Shown here: positions 46,796-58,500 of the stretch, piece after piece
How positions within the stretch are numbered: the first letter of the stretch is position 1
Layout: every line of letters starts with the position of its first letter
Assembly (NCBI RefSeq): GCF_000024505.1
Contig: NC_013532.1
Location: 1 to 64,000 of the forward strand
Direction of reading: 5' to 3'
DNA from: Anaplasma centrale str. Israel
GTDB taxonomy: Bacteria; Pseudomonadota; Alphaproteobacteria; Rickettsiales; Anaplasmataceae
Length of the DNA stretch: 64,000 nucleotides
Notes under the pieces: model-generated
What the model was told of the DNA's origin: nothing
Seen by the model: only the letters and a program-made list of their open reading frames with translations
Databases searched by the model: none
Made by a program: the position numbers and the translations under genes

Positions 46796-47836
46796 ATGAG
46801 GGTGGTAGGGGTGCTGCTGTGCGCCCTGGTGTTGGGTCTGGGCATAGGCTTTTTGTACGACAGATATCAGTCTGACCGGGGCGAGGTGGTGAATGTGTAC
46901 TCTTCCCGTAAGGAAGAGCTGCTGCGTGACCTGTTCAGGAAGTTCACCGCAGAAACTGGGATTAAAGTTCGATACATAAATGACGAAGCAGCCCAGCTGA
47001 TCGCTCGTATGGAAAGCGAGGGTGTTTACAGCAAGGCTGACGTCTTTCTCACGGCCGACGCGGTAAATCTCATATTGGCAAAAAAGCGGGGGTTGCTGCA
47101 GACAGTGCGCTCTGACGTCCTTGAGCAGGTTATTCCCGCTAGGTACAGGGATGTAGAGGGGTACTGGTTTGGGCTCACAAAGCGTGCCCGGGTAGTGGTC
47201 TACAACAAAGCATTGGTAAACGTAGAAGATCTGAGCACTTATGAGGATCTCGCGGATCCCAAGTGGCGGGGCAAGATTTTGGTCAGGTCCTCAAGCAGCC
47301 CGTACAACCAGTCGCTGATAGCGTTTATGGTGGCAAACAATGGGTCAGCAGCGACGCGGGCGTGGGTTAGAGGTTTGGTAGCAAACTTTGCGCGCAAGCC
47401 CAGCGGGGGCGATACCGACCAGATTTATGCAGCCGCTGCTGGCGAGGGTGGCATAGCGATAGTGAATAGCTACTATTGGGGCAGAGTTAGCGCTTCTGGC
47501 AGTAAAGCAGACCAGGAGGCTGCATCCAAGCTTGCTGTGTTTTTTCCCAACCAAAAGGAGGGGGAAGGTGCAATGGTTAACATTAGCGGCGGGGCCGTAG
47601 CCAAACATGCAAAGCACTTCGGTAACGCGGTGAAGTTGTTGGAGTTTTTGTCCAGCGCGGAAGCGCAGAAAATATATGCGGATGTCAATCAGGAGTACCC
47701 TATAGTGCGGGGGGTCGAATGCTCCAGTGTCTTACAGTCTTGGGGAGAATTTCGAGAAAGTGAGCTGCCGCTGCAGGGTCTTGAGGAGCATCTCGCGGAA
47801 GCCGTTTTGATTGCAGACGAGGAGGGGTGGAAGTAG
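46796..47836 (+). CDS. Iron(III) ABC transporter periplasmic-binding protein (FbpA type)
   Basis: A 346-residue exported protein with a signal peptide (MRVVGVLLCALVLGLGIGF, about residues 1-22). The mature part follows the FbpA/FutA fold: VVNVYSSRKEELLRDLFRKF, ARMESEGVYSKADVFLTADA, then RARVVVYNKALV and a hinge with YPIVRGVE near the end. Such proteins bind ferric iron, with Tyr residues (for example IAIVNSYYWGRVSASG) as ligands. Iron supply matters for intracellular growth. The ATG at 46796 starts the signal peptide; an earlier one is not needed. A Trm112-like gene follows without a gap. Confidence 0.87.
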   Translation: MRVVGVLLCALVLGLGIGFLYDRYQSDRGEVVNVYSSRKEELLRDLFRKFTAETGIKVRYINDEAAQLIARMESEGVYSKADVFLTADAVNLILAKKRGLLQTVRSDVLEQVIPARYRDVEGYWFGLTKRARVVVYNKALVNVEDLSTYEDLADPKWRGKILVRSSSSPYNQSLIAFMVANNGSAATRAWVRGLVANFARKPSGGDTDQIYAAAAGEGGIAIVNSYYWGRVSASGSKADQEAASKLAVFFPNQKEGEGAMVNISGGAVAKHAKHFGNAVKLLEFLSSAEAQKIYADVNQEYPIVRGVECSSVLQSWGEFRESELPLQGLEEHLAEAVLIADEEGWK

Positions 47837-48016
47837 TTGTTGGATAGGAGATTGCTAGAAGTTTTGGTGTGCCCGTTGACTGGCGGCGAGTTGTATTACG
47901 ACGCTGCTAGTTGTGAGCTGGTAAGTAAAAATGCTGGGCTCGCGTTTCCCGTTCGGGACGGAATTCCTGTCATGCTTGTGGATGAAGCGCGCAAGCTTGA
48001 GCCTGACACCAAGTAG
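47837..48016 (+). CDS. Trm112-like zinc-ribbon protein (UPF0434/YcaR)
   Basis: A 59-residue product starting with TTG directly after the stop of the iron-binding protein, with GAGGAGGGG inside the preceding gene as the ribosome-binding site. It contains [16 protein letters not shown] and [15 protein letters not shown], the two hallmark blocks of the UPF0434/Trm112 family. Only one of the usual Cys pairs is intact. Family members are small partners of methyltransferases or of unknown role. Confidence 0.8.
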   Translation: MLDRRLLEVLVCPLTGGELYYDAASCELVSKNAGLAFPVRDGIPVMLVDEARKLEPDTK

Positions 48017-48265
48017 GGCTCTACTGTGAGTCTATGAACGTTGCATCGTTCGCTTGTTATGGCGGCAGGGTTACGCGGCCCTCGGTACCTTAGCCTTTTC
48101 CAGTTGTGTTCTGTATGTGGTCATTGTGTTCTCGGCGAGGCTCCGAGATATGCCATAAGGTTTGGTGGAGCAGCAGGCGCGTCACGCGCTGTGGCACGTG
48201 ACGGTAGCCTGAAGCTATGCCCCCGAAGAGGCGCGCTTGCGCCCCCGGGGAAGTATGCGTGCCTA

Positions 48266-51200
48266 CTATAGCGGCAGTAGGTTATGCTCGTGTATGTGAC
48301 ACTGAGTGCCCCCGTTGCAGTGTGTGTTCCACGCCACACTGTCAATAAGTGCATCGTCGGTGTGATCCCGATGGGGCGTACCACCGCGCACTCCCACATT
48401 GGCTATGTGTGGATCTGTGTGGGGGAATGTGGAGCTTGATAACATGCTACTCTCCATCTCGACATCATCCTGACTGCGTGTGGTGCGCTGTACTTTCACA
48501 ACGTTGCTACCATCCGCGCGCATGCTGTCGTGCCTAGCCCTCAGGAAGTCGTCTAATGCGTCATCATGAGCGCTACGTGTACTTACCACACCAGACTCTG
48601 CAGTGCCATGCACGCCGTGGTCGACTGCCCCGGTAGGTTCCCCTCTGATGCCTAACGCAACTTTGCCAACCAGCAGGTGTGGATGTTTGGATAGCACCCC
48701 TACCTCGCTTCCGTGCTTATCAAACAAGTGTACAGTTTCGGAGTAGCCATCTCCAGTTGCACCTATGCCGGCGTAAGATATGTTTCCGCTGTCACGAATC
48801 TCCAGCAGAGTGCCATCTTCGTACTTATTCAAGTCAGTCAGAAGCACATTGGTCACGGGAATTCTCGGCGTGTGGTCGGTTACCGCGTTCTCATGCACAA
48901 GAACAGAGCTGATGTATCTATGCTCACCCAAATCTTGAGGCATGCCCTTGGGGTTTTCCAACCCATCTGCAGTAGAAGGAACTAGGTGCTTTTGTCCATT
49001 GTGGGTCACCACTTTCAGGTGTGTAATTGCCCGTGGCAACTGGAAGTAACTCCCCTCATTTATGTTAGCAATGAAAAAATCATGCTCGTGCACCTTTTGG
49101 CCGTTCACAACCCTATCACTGGCCAGCAAGTACAACATCGCACCACGCAGTTGTTGCAAATCGTGCTGGCTTGCATCGACTTTTGACATTTGCGCAGCAT
49201 TTATTGCAGCTTGATCTGCTGAGGCATCTTCCACTATTCCAGCACGTCTGTGTATTTCTTGCACCAATTCCGGGCTGTCACCCTGTTGGCGTTGCATGAA
49301 AGAGTAGTAGTCGCTAAACCCGCTGTCGGTGCCCAGGTCTCCCTTGCCAGTCAATGATACGCGTTGCGTGCCATTGCCACCATTTTGTAGTTCGACTTCC
49401 TGTTCATGCAAAGAGGAAACGAAGTCACTGTGGCTGTAGTTAGGGTCAAATGCAAGGAAGATATCTCCTTGGAAGAAGCTGGGAGCACTGGAAAGCTCAC
49501 CAATCTTTACGTTTTCTGGCTCGTAAACGAGCTCAGCTCTGGCAAAGTGCGACTGGTCATGTACCCGGATTATTTCGCCTTGTGCATTCCTGGGTAGCTG
49601 CGGATCATCCACATTCCACCGCAACTTGAACAATGTGCCATCGGCGTATCTTGTGAAATCTATGAGATCCAACTTTGCGTGCTTAGCAATCCAGTCCGCT
49701 TCGATTCTTTGATACGCGAAAATTGGGTCAATGTACGTATAACCCTTTGTGTTGTACGGCATGCCGGGCGGGTTTGTGTCCCCATCTTTCGTGCAGGGAA
49801 CAAGCCTAGTGGTGCCATTTTCTGTCCTTACAAGTTTGAGGTGTGTTATACTGTCAGGAAACTGCAGCACCCTACTTGCAGCCACATCCCTGATGAAAAA
49901 TGCAGGGTTGTCGATGATATCACCGTTCTCACCCCTACGCTCTTCACGCATGTAAAACTGGAGACGGGATAGTCGCTGTACGATCATCTCGTTGTTTGAG
50001 TACACAGTAGCATCGTACGTATCATCGCTTGTTCTGTCTGTACCTCTATCATCAACAGCAGTGCCTTTCCTCGCCACTGTGCCGGAACTAGCTTCTGAAG
50101 CGTCAACAGCAGGTTCTATCTTAACCCCTTGAGACACCGTAAGCTTATCATCCCCGCTGAGTGCTAGGATTTTAGGATCCAAGAATTTATTCAAGCTAAC
50201 CACAACACTCGACTCCCCATCAGACGCTACTGTACCGCGCACAAATTGGGAAACCTTGTTGCCATGCTCATCCAACGTTACCACCGCAACTGGAGCTTCA
50301 GAGTACGTGGTGTATACAGATTTGAGCCCGTCACCTGTAATAAAGTTTCTGAATCCTGAGTGCATGTCTTCGTACACAACAAAAGCCTCGCTATCACTCG
50401 GCAGCTCAGCTACCTTTTTGCCCCCTGGCAGGAACACAGATACACCGCTCACATCTCCTTTACCGGTTGCTTCCAGAGATAAAACAGTACCGCTTGGATA
50501 TTGCCATAGTTCCTTAAGCGTGGACGGGTCAGCGCTCCTCATCCTTATAGGATCAATGTACACAAGGTGCCGTAGAGCTTTGCTAATCATCAACGACTCT
50601 GCCGAATTTACGTAGCCCGCCGCGAGTGCGTACGCATGCTTGGTAACATATTCTGCATATGCCGCCCCCAGCATTTTTGTTCGCACATCCAACTTGATAC
50701 CCCGGTTTTCGTACTCTGTACCAGCAATTGTCACAAAGTCCATGTGGGGTATGCTGTCAGGAATGCTGTTTAGCCCCCTGTCTAGCATGACGGATGCATG
50801 CTCTATGGCCTCACGCAGAGCGTGTTCTGAATGCGCATCCTGCGCCTGCACGTATTGGTCATATGCCTTCTCCGCCCTAACAACGGCCTCGCGTATCTCA
50901 GCAGTCTCACGGTCATACTTGGTCATAATTCTAGAGATATTGCTGACATTTTTGTAATACTTACCCAGCAGATAATCTTCACCTTGCGCATTACAATATG
51001 TATATTTACGCACCCCCTCCACGATCACAGGCTTCAAAAAGTGGTAGTCATACTGTATGTTAAGTGCGTCCCCAGAATATGGGTTGATTGCGCATATCGT
51101 ATCGTGTACTCCAATGTGCCCAACCGGGGAAAGGGTTGTTACCATCCCTCCTCGGCTGTTTTCAAGGTGCGCATCAAAAACCTTGACCTGCTTGACTTCG

Positions 51201-52246
51201 CCGTCAATTATCTTGTCTTCAAACCCAATTAGCGAATGTCTGCGCACAAACAATGCATTGTGTCGGTTTGCAAATTGCTCTGTGGCATTCTCGTTCAGCC
51301 ACTTTTCAAACCCGGTTGGTAAGTGCATCAAGAGGTTGAACGGATCTATAGTTACCATTGCGGATACCAGTTGATCAGTGTACTCACCATGCGGATTGTA
51401 AGGTGCGGTTGCAGAATTCCTGAAGCTTTCCCGCAACGCATAAGGGTTATGCGTTTGCAGATAGTGAATGAGTGTTGCGCCTAAATCGTACTTTAAAGTT
51501 GTGTACCTATAGTCTTGCTTTTCTGGCTCGGCTTGCGTTGTGTGCTCATCGATGATGGCCATGATGCCGTCCAGATTTTTTGTACTGCTCAGTTGAGGAT
51601 CATCCTTAAACATCTGCAATACACGATCTGCCCTTCTCATAAGGTCTAAGTCTACCCCGTGGCCGTGTTCTACAATGTGCTGTATATACTCACCCACACC
51701 CTCGTTTAGGATGTCCACCCCGATGTGGGATCCGTAGCGACTGGAAATAGCGTAGTCAAACAGAAGGTGGCTTAGTTCGTGAGGTAAGTTCGCAACCCTA
51801 TTTTTCCCTTCCTTGTATACGTAAATCCTATTGTCAGAGGGCCATGCTATGCCACCTATGTTCCTATGGATGCCTAAGCTCCTTAGTGCAGCATCAAATT
51901 CCCGCTTATGCTCAAATACATATATATTAAGCTCTTGCGGAGTATTATGCGGCTCCAACGCGAAGTTTGCATGGAACACCTCAAGCGTAGTCTTGAGTGT
52001 GCGATCTACATATTGCTTCGTTGCATCTGCAAGCGGGTCCGTACTGTGTACGGCAAGCTTGAGCTGCAACTGCTCCAGAAGTTCAGACTGTACATTGAAC
52101 TTATTGTGAAAACCCCTCTCTACTTCAGCAAACGACGAAACCGCTTTACCGCCCGCAGCAGCGACGGGGCAGGCCGGGTTACACGTTCTAACGGTCTGCG
52201 GAGGCTGGGGGGAGCCCCTCAAAGGGCATCGCTCTGACGTTCTCAT
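48266..52246 (-). CDS. Very large protein with gluzincin-type zinc-protease signature, probably secreted
   Basis: From the ATG at 52246 (AGGGG seven bases upstream) the product has 1,326 residues. Near residue 156 the string LPHELSHLLFDYAISSRYG gives HExxH, and NEGVGEYIQ follows 22 residues after the second His, as in collagenase-like (M9) and related MA-clan peptidases. The preceding region (LNIYVFEHKREFDAALRSLG) fits a collagenase-type propart. The C-terminal 750 residues contain about three diverged repeats (YIDPIRMR / YIDPIFAY / YISSVLVH followed by GTVLSLE / GTLFKLR / GTLLEIR). No classical signal peptide is seen. It is divergent from the giant modular protein. Confidence 0.78.
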   Translation of the reverse strand: MRTSERCPLRGSPQPPQTVRTCNPACPVAAAGGKAVSSFAEVERGFHNKFNVQSELLEQLQLKLAVHSTDPLADATKQYVDRTLKTTLEVFHANFALEPHNTPQELNIYVFEHKREFDAALRSLGIHRNIGGIAWPSDNRIYVYKEGKNRVANLPHELSHLLFDYAISSRYGSHIGVDILNEGVGEYIQHIVEHGHGVDLDLMRRADRVLQMFKDDPQLSSTKNLDGIMAIIDEHTTQAEPEKQDYRYTTLKYDLGATLIHYLQTHNPYALRESFRNSATAPYNPHGEYTDQLVSAMVTIDPFNLLMHLPTGFEKWLNENATEQFANRHNALFVRRHSLIGFEDKIIDGEVKQVKVFDAHLENSRGGMVTTLSPVGHIGVHDTICAINPYSGDALNIQYDYHFLKPVIVEGVRKYTYCNAQGEDYLLGKYYKNVSNISRIMTKYDRETAEIREAVVRAEKAYDQYVQAQDAHSEHALREAIEHASVMLDRGLNSIPDSIPHMDFVTIAGTEYENRGIKLDVRTKMLGAAYAEYVTKHAYALAAGYVNSAESLMISKALRHLVYIDPIRMRSADPSTLKELWQYPSGTVLSLEATGKGDVSGVSVFLPGGKKVAELPSDSEAFVVYEDMHSGFRNFITGDGLKSVYTTYSEAPVAVVTLDEHGNKVSQFVRGTVASDGESSVVVSLNKFLDPKILALSGDDKLTVSQGVKIEPAVDASEASSGTVARKGTAVDDRGTDRTSDDTYDATVYSNNEMIVQRLSRLQFYMREERRGENGDIIDNPAFFIRDVAASRVLQFPDSITHLKLVRTENGTTRLVPCTKDGDTNPPGMPYNTKGYTYIDPIFAYQRIEADWIAKHAKLDLIDFTRYADGTLFKLRWNVDDPQLPRNAQGEIIRVHDQSHFARAELVYEPENVKIGELSSAPSFFQGDIFLAFDPNYSHSDFVSSLHEQEVELQNGGNGTQRVSLTGKGDLGTDSGFSDYYSFMQRQQGDSPELVQEIHRRAGIVEDASADQAAINAAQMSKVDASQHDLQQLRGAMLYLLASDRVVNGQKVHEHDFFIANINEGSYFQLPRAITHLKVVTHNGQKHLVPSTADGLENPKGMPQDLGEHRYISSVLVHENAVTDHTPRIPVTNVLLTDLNKYEDGTLLEIRDSGNISYAGIGATGDGYSETVHLFDKHGSEVGVLSKHPHLLVGKVALGIRGEPTGAVDHGVHGTAESGVVSTRSAHDDALDDFLRARHDSMRADGSNVVKVQRTTRSQDDVEMESSMLSSSTFPHTDPHIANVGVRGGTPHRDHTDDALIDSVAWNTHCNGGTQCHIHEHNLLPL

Positions 52247-52529
52247 AAAAACCCCTAAGAATAAAAAAGAGGGGGAGTAGAGCACAATTTTTTAGAAGAG
52301 TCAATAGAAAATAATTTCTTAACCTATGCAATGTGCGTACTGTAGCGGTTTTCCCCGCGCCAGCATGGCTAGGCTACTATATGTGGTGTTTTGGCGTGGC
52401 AGAGACCGATTTAAAGGCCCCCTTCGCTAGAGGCTCCTGGCAGATGGGTCACAATCGCGCTTCACTCATTTTTAATGTGAATTCCCTATCAATTCCCGGC
52501 TTTTGGTTCTTACCCTTATTGAGGATAGC
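52247..52529. promoter_or_regulatory. Shared divergent promoter region of the two giant genes
   Basis: A 283-bp A/T-rich gap between two divergent giant genes. On the minus strand TTGACT (52299-52304), a 17-base spacer and TCTACT (52276-52281) form a candidate promoter for the protease-like gene. On the plus strand GAGG at 52521-52524 is the ribosome-binding site of the other. A shared region suggests coordinated expression. Confidence 0.45.
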
Positions 52530-55500
52530 ATGACAATTATCGGGCAACGAGATACAGATCAGGACATTCGCATAATACCTGGGAGGCTCATATCCTCCAA
52601 AAATGGGTCAGAGTTGTACTCTGTGGCTGCAATAGACGATGAACACCCGGTCTTGTTCCCTACATCACGGTATTATTACTTGGGTACGCACAACATAATA
52701 TACGAAAATCACGGCTACGCGCTGTCGATTCCGCCCAAGTACCAATTTTTAAAAGTGGTTCAAGATGCGGGCAAGCACGTGCTGCGTTTTTGTGATCGGA
52801 ACGGAAAATTGCTCACTGTTAAGGATTTCAATCCCCTAGAAGGTAAGGACGTGCGTGACACGTCACGTATTTTAAGTGCCCTGGAACGTGCAAATACTCC
52901 TACAGTCACCAGTATGGAAAGACTTGCCGCTGATAACAGCGCGCTCGATAACATAGAATACGTCGCTTCACAAGATTTAAAGGACTTGGTGCAACCAGAC
53001 GGGAACCAACCCTCATTCGCGCTTGGCCGTCTTGGTGAAGACGTATCTGCAGCGCACATGTTTCCCCTGAAACCGTTTGAACCATTGCCTGCGATGACTC
53101 CAGAAACTACAGTGGGCGCGCTGAACAGCGAGTACGCGTCGCTAATGCTGGACCATGGCAGCGGCTCCGTAACCTTCTCGTACTTTTCGCCGGCACTGCA
53201 ATACCCTGCATATGTACGGATAGAGCCCGCAAAGTATCAGCAGGAAACCATAAGCGCGGTAAAGTCGGCATTGCTTGAACACCCATTATATCTTGTGGTG
53301 GAAGGCAGGGCGTTCAGCATATCAAGGAACACGGAAGGTGCCATAATGGTCCGGAATGACCAGCAGGCTAGGAGACTCTTACAGCAAGCGAATCTTCTGC
53401 CAGATGATGGAGAAACAGATGAACCCGCATTTGATATTCTTGGAGGAAGGTACGCACTGCGGATAACTGTGGGCGATACGCTGTTGTCTCCAGAGGAGGT
53501 GCAGCATGAGTTTGAGAATCTGCCAGGTATACTGAGCAATGTTGCAGTGTCGGTTCAGGGAGCTGAAATACCGCTGCCTGCGCGTACACACGGCGGGGAC
53601 TTGCTGCTGTTTCGCGACTTCACGCTCGAGCATATTGCCGCGGGAAAGACTGATGGCAGTGGTGTACCAGAGTTTAGGGAGGATCTCACCAAACTTGCAT
53701 TTGAGGCGCTGATAAAAAACAACTTCGCGCTTCGCATCCCTGCAACAGATAGCGGAGAACTCCCTTACATAAATGTCAATGGGCAGCCTATTGCGGGCAG
53801 AGCCTATCCTCTGCAAGCATTGACGCGCAGTGCGGAATACCCCGCCGGTGCAGGGGATTCCAGAACTGAGACGGGTAGCACACCCACAGATACCCCACAA
53901 ACTCCACAGCCTGATGAGGCAGCACCCCCCAGAGTTGCGACGGAAAATGCGCCTGGAAATGCAGGAGATTCCAAGAATGGAACAGGCAGCACATCCACAG
54001 ATAGCCCACAGACTCCGCAGCCTGGTGTGGAAGAGCACAAAGTCAGCACGGGAGGTGTGGTGGGCTCCGACCCAGATGCCGCATTCGTTGGTGACGACCC
54101 GAGAGCGTACCAGCAGAATGAACAGAAATGGAGTGTAATAGGTACGATTGCTCCTAGAGAGATACTGTTCGACGCGCAGACAGGAATGCGAAAACACTCG
54201 GTAGTGCTCGAGCTTCATAACGGTGATGAGCACGCACTGCCAACGCGCAGCTACCGCTTTGGACAAGACGAACAATTGATAGCTCGTGACATTTGGGGGC
54301 ATAAAGTAGTTATTCCGGAGGAATATCGTTACCTAAAAGTCGTATCGCACGAGATTAACGGGCAGCCGCAATATAGGCTGTCATTTTGTAACGAATCGGG
54401 CAAAACACCAGACGCGCAGGACTTAGCGCGTTATTATCAGGGTAGCAACTCTCTGCCAGATGACCTACGAGCATTGCTAAATCGGGGCGTGGTGCCGGAT
54501 ATTATTGCAAACCCACAGTTCGTCACCAGTGATGTACAGGGAATATCGCTCAAAGACCTGTATGACGCACAAGGCCACAGCCCGGCAATTGCATTAGTCA
54601 GGCACCCGGGTGTTAGCTCCGTTCTTGGCCATAAATTTACAGAGGACGCGCACGCAATTGTAGGTAAACTCGCCTCGAGTCTGGCCTATTTCGATTTCTC
54701 TGCCCATCCATACTATACCCACCTGTTTCACTACGATGACAACACAGTAGAAGTACCCCCAGCAAACCCCGGGGTTATCCCGGATGCCGCTGCTCTGGCT
54801 TCTCAAAATATGTTGCTGGTACTAGGGCAAGAAGGCTTTTTCTACGTGTCTGGTCGGGACCCGAGTGCGGGCAATGCGCGACTCGTGGATTCTCCAGGAG
54901 AATACTTGAACTTTTTAACTCAAGCTGCCTTGGTACTGAATGGGAAGCCGGCAGAGATTTCTCAGCCCCTAGCACTGAAATTTCAAGTGGGCCAGGCAAT
55001 TACAGATTCGCGTAATGACCTGGGTGGGCTGTACCCAGTGTACGCCCTTGTGGGAGAAAAAGTATACTACTTAGAGATAAATGATGGTAATGTGCTTTTT
55101 TCGAGAAATATGCTGGAGCTCGCCTACATTCCAAAGGCGGGATCTCCCTCGCTACTGTGCGCAGATAGCATGCTTGGGCAGGAGGTTATACGCAAAGCAC
55201 TGCATGAGCCCATCTCGTTTGCAGAAGAAAAGACCAGCCACAACCCGCACTTTCAAACCCACATGATTGTGCACGGAAATAAGGTTGTGGTGCGCAATGC
55301 CGCCGATGCGTTATTCAAGGTACTTCCGCAGGGTGTAGACACTGCAACACACCATGAGGATGAACCCATTAGTAGGACGCCTGAGCCAGCGCCAGTAGAT
55401 GATCTCCAGCCGCCACACACAGCTGGTGGTGACGCCAATAGGGATGGAGGGGAACGCTCTAGTACTGGCACGCAGCATACCCCTCCAAGTGAAGTATCCA

Positions 55501-58500
55501 CCAATAAAACTGGGGATACTTCAACAGATGATGCTGAACATGGATCTGAGATGCTCTCGCTTCCCTTTGGGTTAGGGGCAAGCATTGAAGACGGTAAAGG
55601 CCGGCGCTATGAGACGTTTCAGGTTGTGTTGCGTGTGCAAAAAGACGCATCTGGAGCTGAAAACCCGGCCTTACCCAGGTCAGGATACATATCTAAGGGC
55701 GGAGAGATAATTCACATAAACAAGCTAGGCGGATACGCTTTCGCCTTGATACCGGAACACAGGTTTTTGAAAGTGGTTAAGGTGTTCGAAAACAGAGAAG
55801 AGAAATATAAATTAGCTCTCTGCGATGCAACAGGGCGGCCGTTGACACAGTACGATTTTGCCGAACAGAGCGCCACAAGCATGACAGAGGGTGCTCCGGC
55901 AGCGGGTTTTTCACGCGTTTTCGGAGACTACACAAACTTCCTTCAAGATAATGACGCGCTGTATAACACTGGGCAGATAATTGCGGTCGGTGCCAACGGC
56001 ATTGAAGTTGCGGTAGACTTGGAAGATGTGTACAACACCCAGGGCTACTTACCATACTTCAAGCTTGAAGCGTCAGAATCCGGACGTGTTCTGGTGAAAC
56101 ACAATGGGTATGATACCCTCTCAGACCGCCCCATGTTTTTGAGCGGGGAATACGCACTGTTTGAATTTGACCCAGTGTCGTATGCCTGCACTCTATCGTT
56201 GAGCAATAAACACTCGGCGAGCAGTGCAGGGCCCGCTATTCAGGATATTGAGCTTACACTCACACCCGCTGACCAGCAATATTCTAGTGAAATGGCATGG
56301 GCTAGGACTCAGTCTTTGGAGCGCAAGCCGCTGTATGCAAGCGTTGACGGTACGTCGCTAAAATTTACCGCGACGCCTGCAGCTCGGGTGGTTGAAGACC
56401 CTTGGGTAGTGGAGCAATTCATGCGACGCATTTCAGACCCGAATTATCATGATGACCATAGCTACTCCGTGAGGATTGTTGCCCTGGATAAATACGATGC
56501 AGGATTGCAAGGCATGGGCATTAGGATAGGGTCACAGACAGTAGAAATTCCTATCACGCGTGAAGACGGCAGTAGAATAGGCTTTCCTCTGAACGCCCCA
56601 ATCAAGATTGCACATACAGACAGCCACGGCAAAAAATCCACACAAAGTGTACCGGACTTGCAGCACGATGTCCTAAGTGAATTTTTGTCGCGGCAAGTTT
56701 CACTTGTAGTCGGTCCCAGTGGGCGCGAGCGCATAGTAGCACCAACCGGGACGCTGCTTGCAAGTGATGGCACAAATGCGCAAGGTGAGTTTTTATCTTC
56801 GCTGATTGCGCACAACATGAATGAAATTGTGGGTAGGAGCGTCAACGAGTTTGTTGCAAAAGTCAGAAATGTGCGCCACGCCGGCGTTGGTGGGGAGCAC
56901 GGGACAGACGACCTTTCGCCAACCCAGAAGGTACCTGATACCAAAGATATGCACCCACACGACGTAGACGAACCCAACGGGCGCGTAGTTGAGACTCTTC
57001 GGCTATATCTTGATCGCGATGCGCAGCAAGCTCCCTTCCTATTCGGAGTCGCCGCACGGTATGATGATGACCCACGCGTTGCACCAAAGGTGTCGTATTC
57101 TTTCACAAGACAAGGAGAGCTAATAGCCTACATGGGCCCGTCTCTCTTCAAAGTGCTTGATGCAAGGTACGTAAAAGTTGTTCAGTTGCAAGATGACGAA
57201 TACGCCCTGCGGCTATGCGATGCTGAGGGCCAAGACCTCGACAGGGAGTACAGCAACGTTGACGCACCCGTTGTGATACCAGACAGTAACATAGATTGGG
57301 AATTGGACGAAATATATGAAAGCACCGAGGGAAAACCTGCTTTCACGCTGCACATGGGCCATGCCGGGCCTTCCGGGCATGCACCAGTAGTCCTAGTGCC
57401 CACACCTGAGAACCACCTGAGCGAGGATTACCACAACACGCCTGTTGCACATCTGAGCACCGGGTTTATGGTGTTCATTGTTGGCAGCAACCAAGTTACA
57501 CTCCTTCACCGCTCAGTTGTGGATAGCGCGCGGGCAAATGCACTTGTTTGGGATTTGCAGGATGATGAAACAGGTGCAGTGCATAACACCTTGCTGCAGC
57601 GTGCATCGGATGCACATCCGCTATATCTGGTAGTGCGGGCAGGTGAGGTCGCTTGGACCCTGGACAAGGACGCTACTGATCTGGAATTCACGTACGATCC
57701 ACGCGTTATGCAGTGGTTGCGGAAAACATGGCTGGGGAACCTTGATCAGGCTACGCTAAAACTTACCATTGTAGACAATAAAGAAGACCCGGACTCGCTG
57801 AGGCTACATGTGCTCGTCCTTGGTGACACGCCAGAAGCGCTCGAGCAGCCGGAAGGTGAGGGATTATATTTTGACAAGACAACATACAGCGTGCGAGTGC
57901 GCGATGGAGGCACCATGTACGGGGTACACACGGATGCAGTGATGGGTCTATGGCGCACACAAATGCTGGCTGCAGTGGTGCCCGAGGTATTCTCCCTTGA
58001 GGTACGTAGTAACGATGATAAAGATAGTACCACGTATCATGTTGTAAGGAATGCAGACGAACGCGAGGCCAGTTATATCGCACAGGGTTTTTCCCCCGAA
58101 AATTGGCATATGGGCCAGCCCTCGCTGCTACAGGCCATTCAAGAACGTGACGCACTGTTACTGGAGCCAGGGCCGCGGGTGGGTGAACACGGACCTGATG
58201 CCCATACACCCACCGATGATGCTGATGAAGAGGGTAGCGCTGGGAGCGGCTATGCCGACACAGGAGCACGCGGAATGTCCGCATTTGACGCTAAGCAGTG
58301 GGGACCCAACACCCAACGCTTAGTCTTTGTAGAAGAATCTACTGCCCGGGATCACAGAGGCGACCACACACTGTGGATCAATGTTGAGTATGAAAATATG
58401 GTGCGGTTTCACGCGAATGTGAACGCAAAATATCGCTCTGGGGAGTATACGTATGAGGAGGCAATGGAGCTGTATAATTCCATCACCACAGAAGCGTGCA

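Noticed and set aside
48017..48265. Possible gene in the gap before the protease-like gene
   Set aside because: Frames there have no recognisable product and no ribosome-binding site; the stretch appears to be a convergent spacer.
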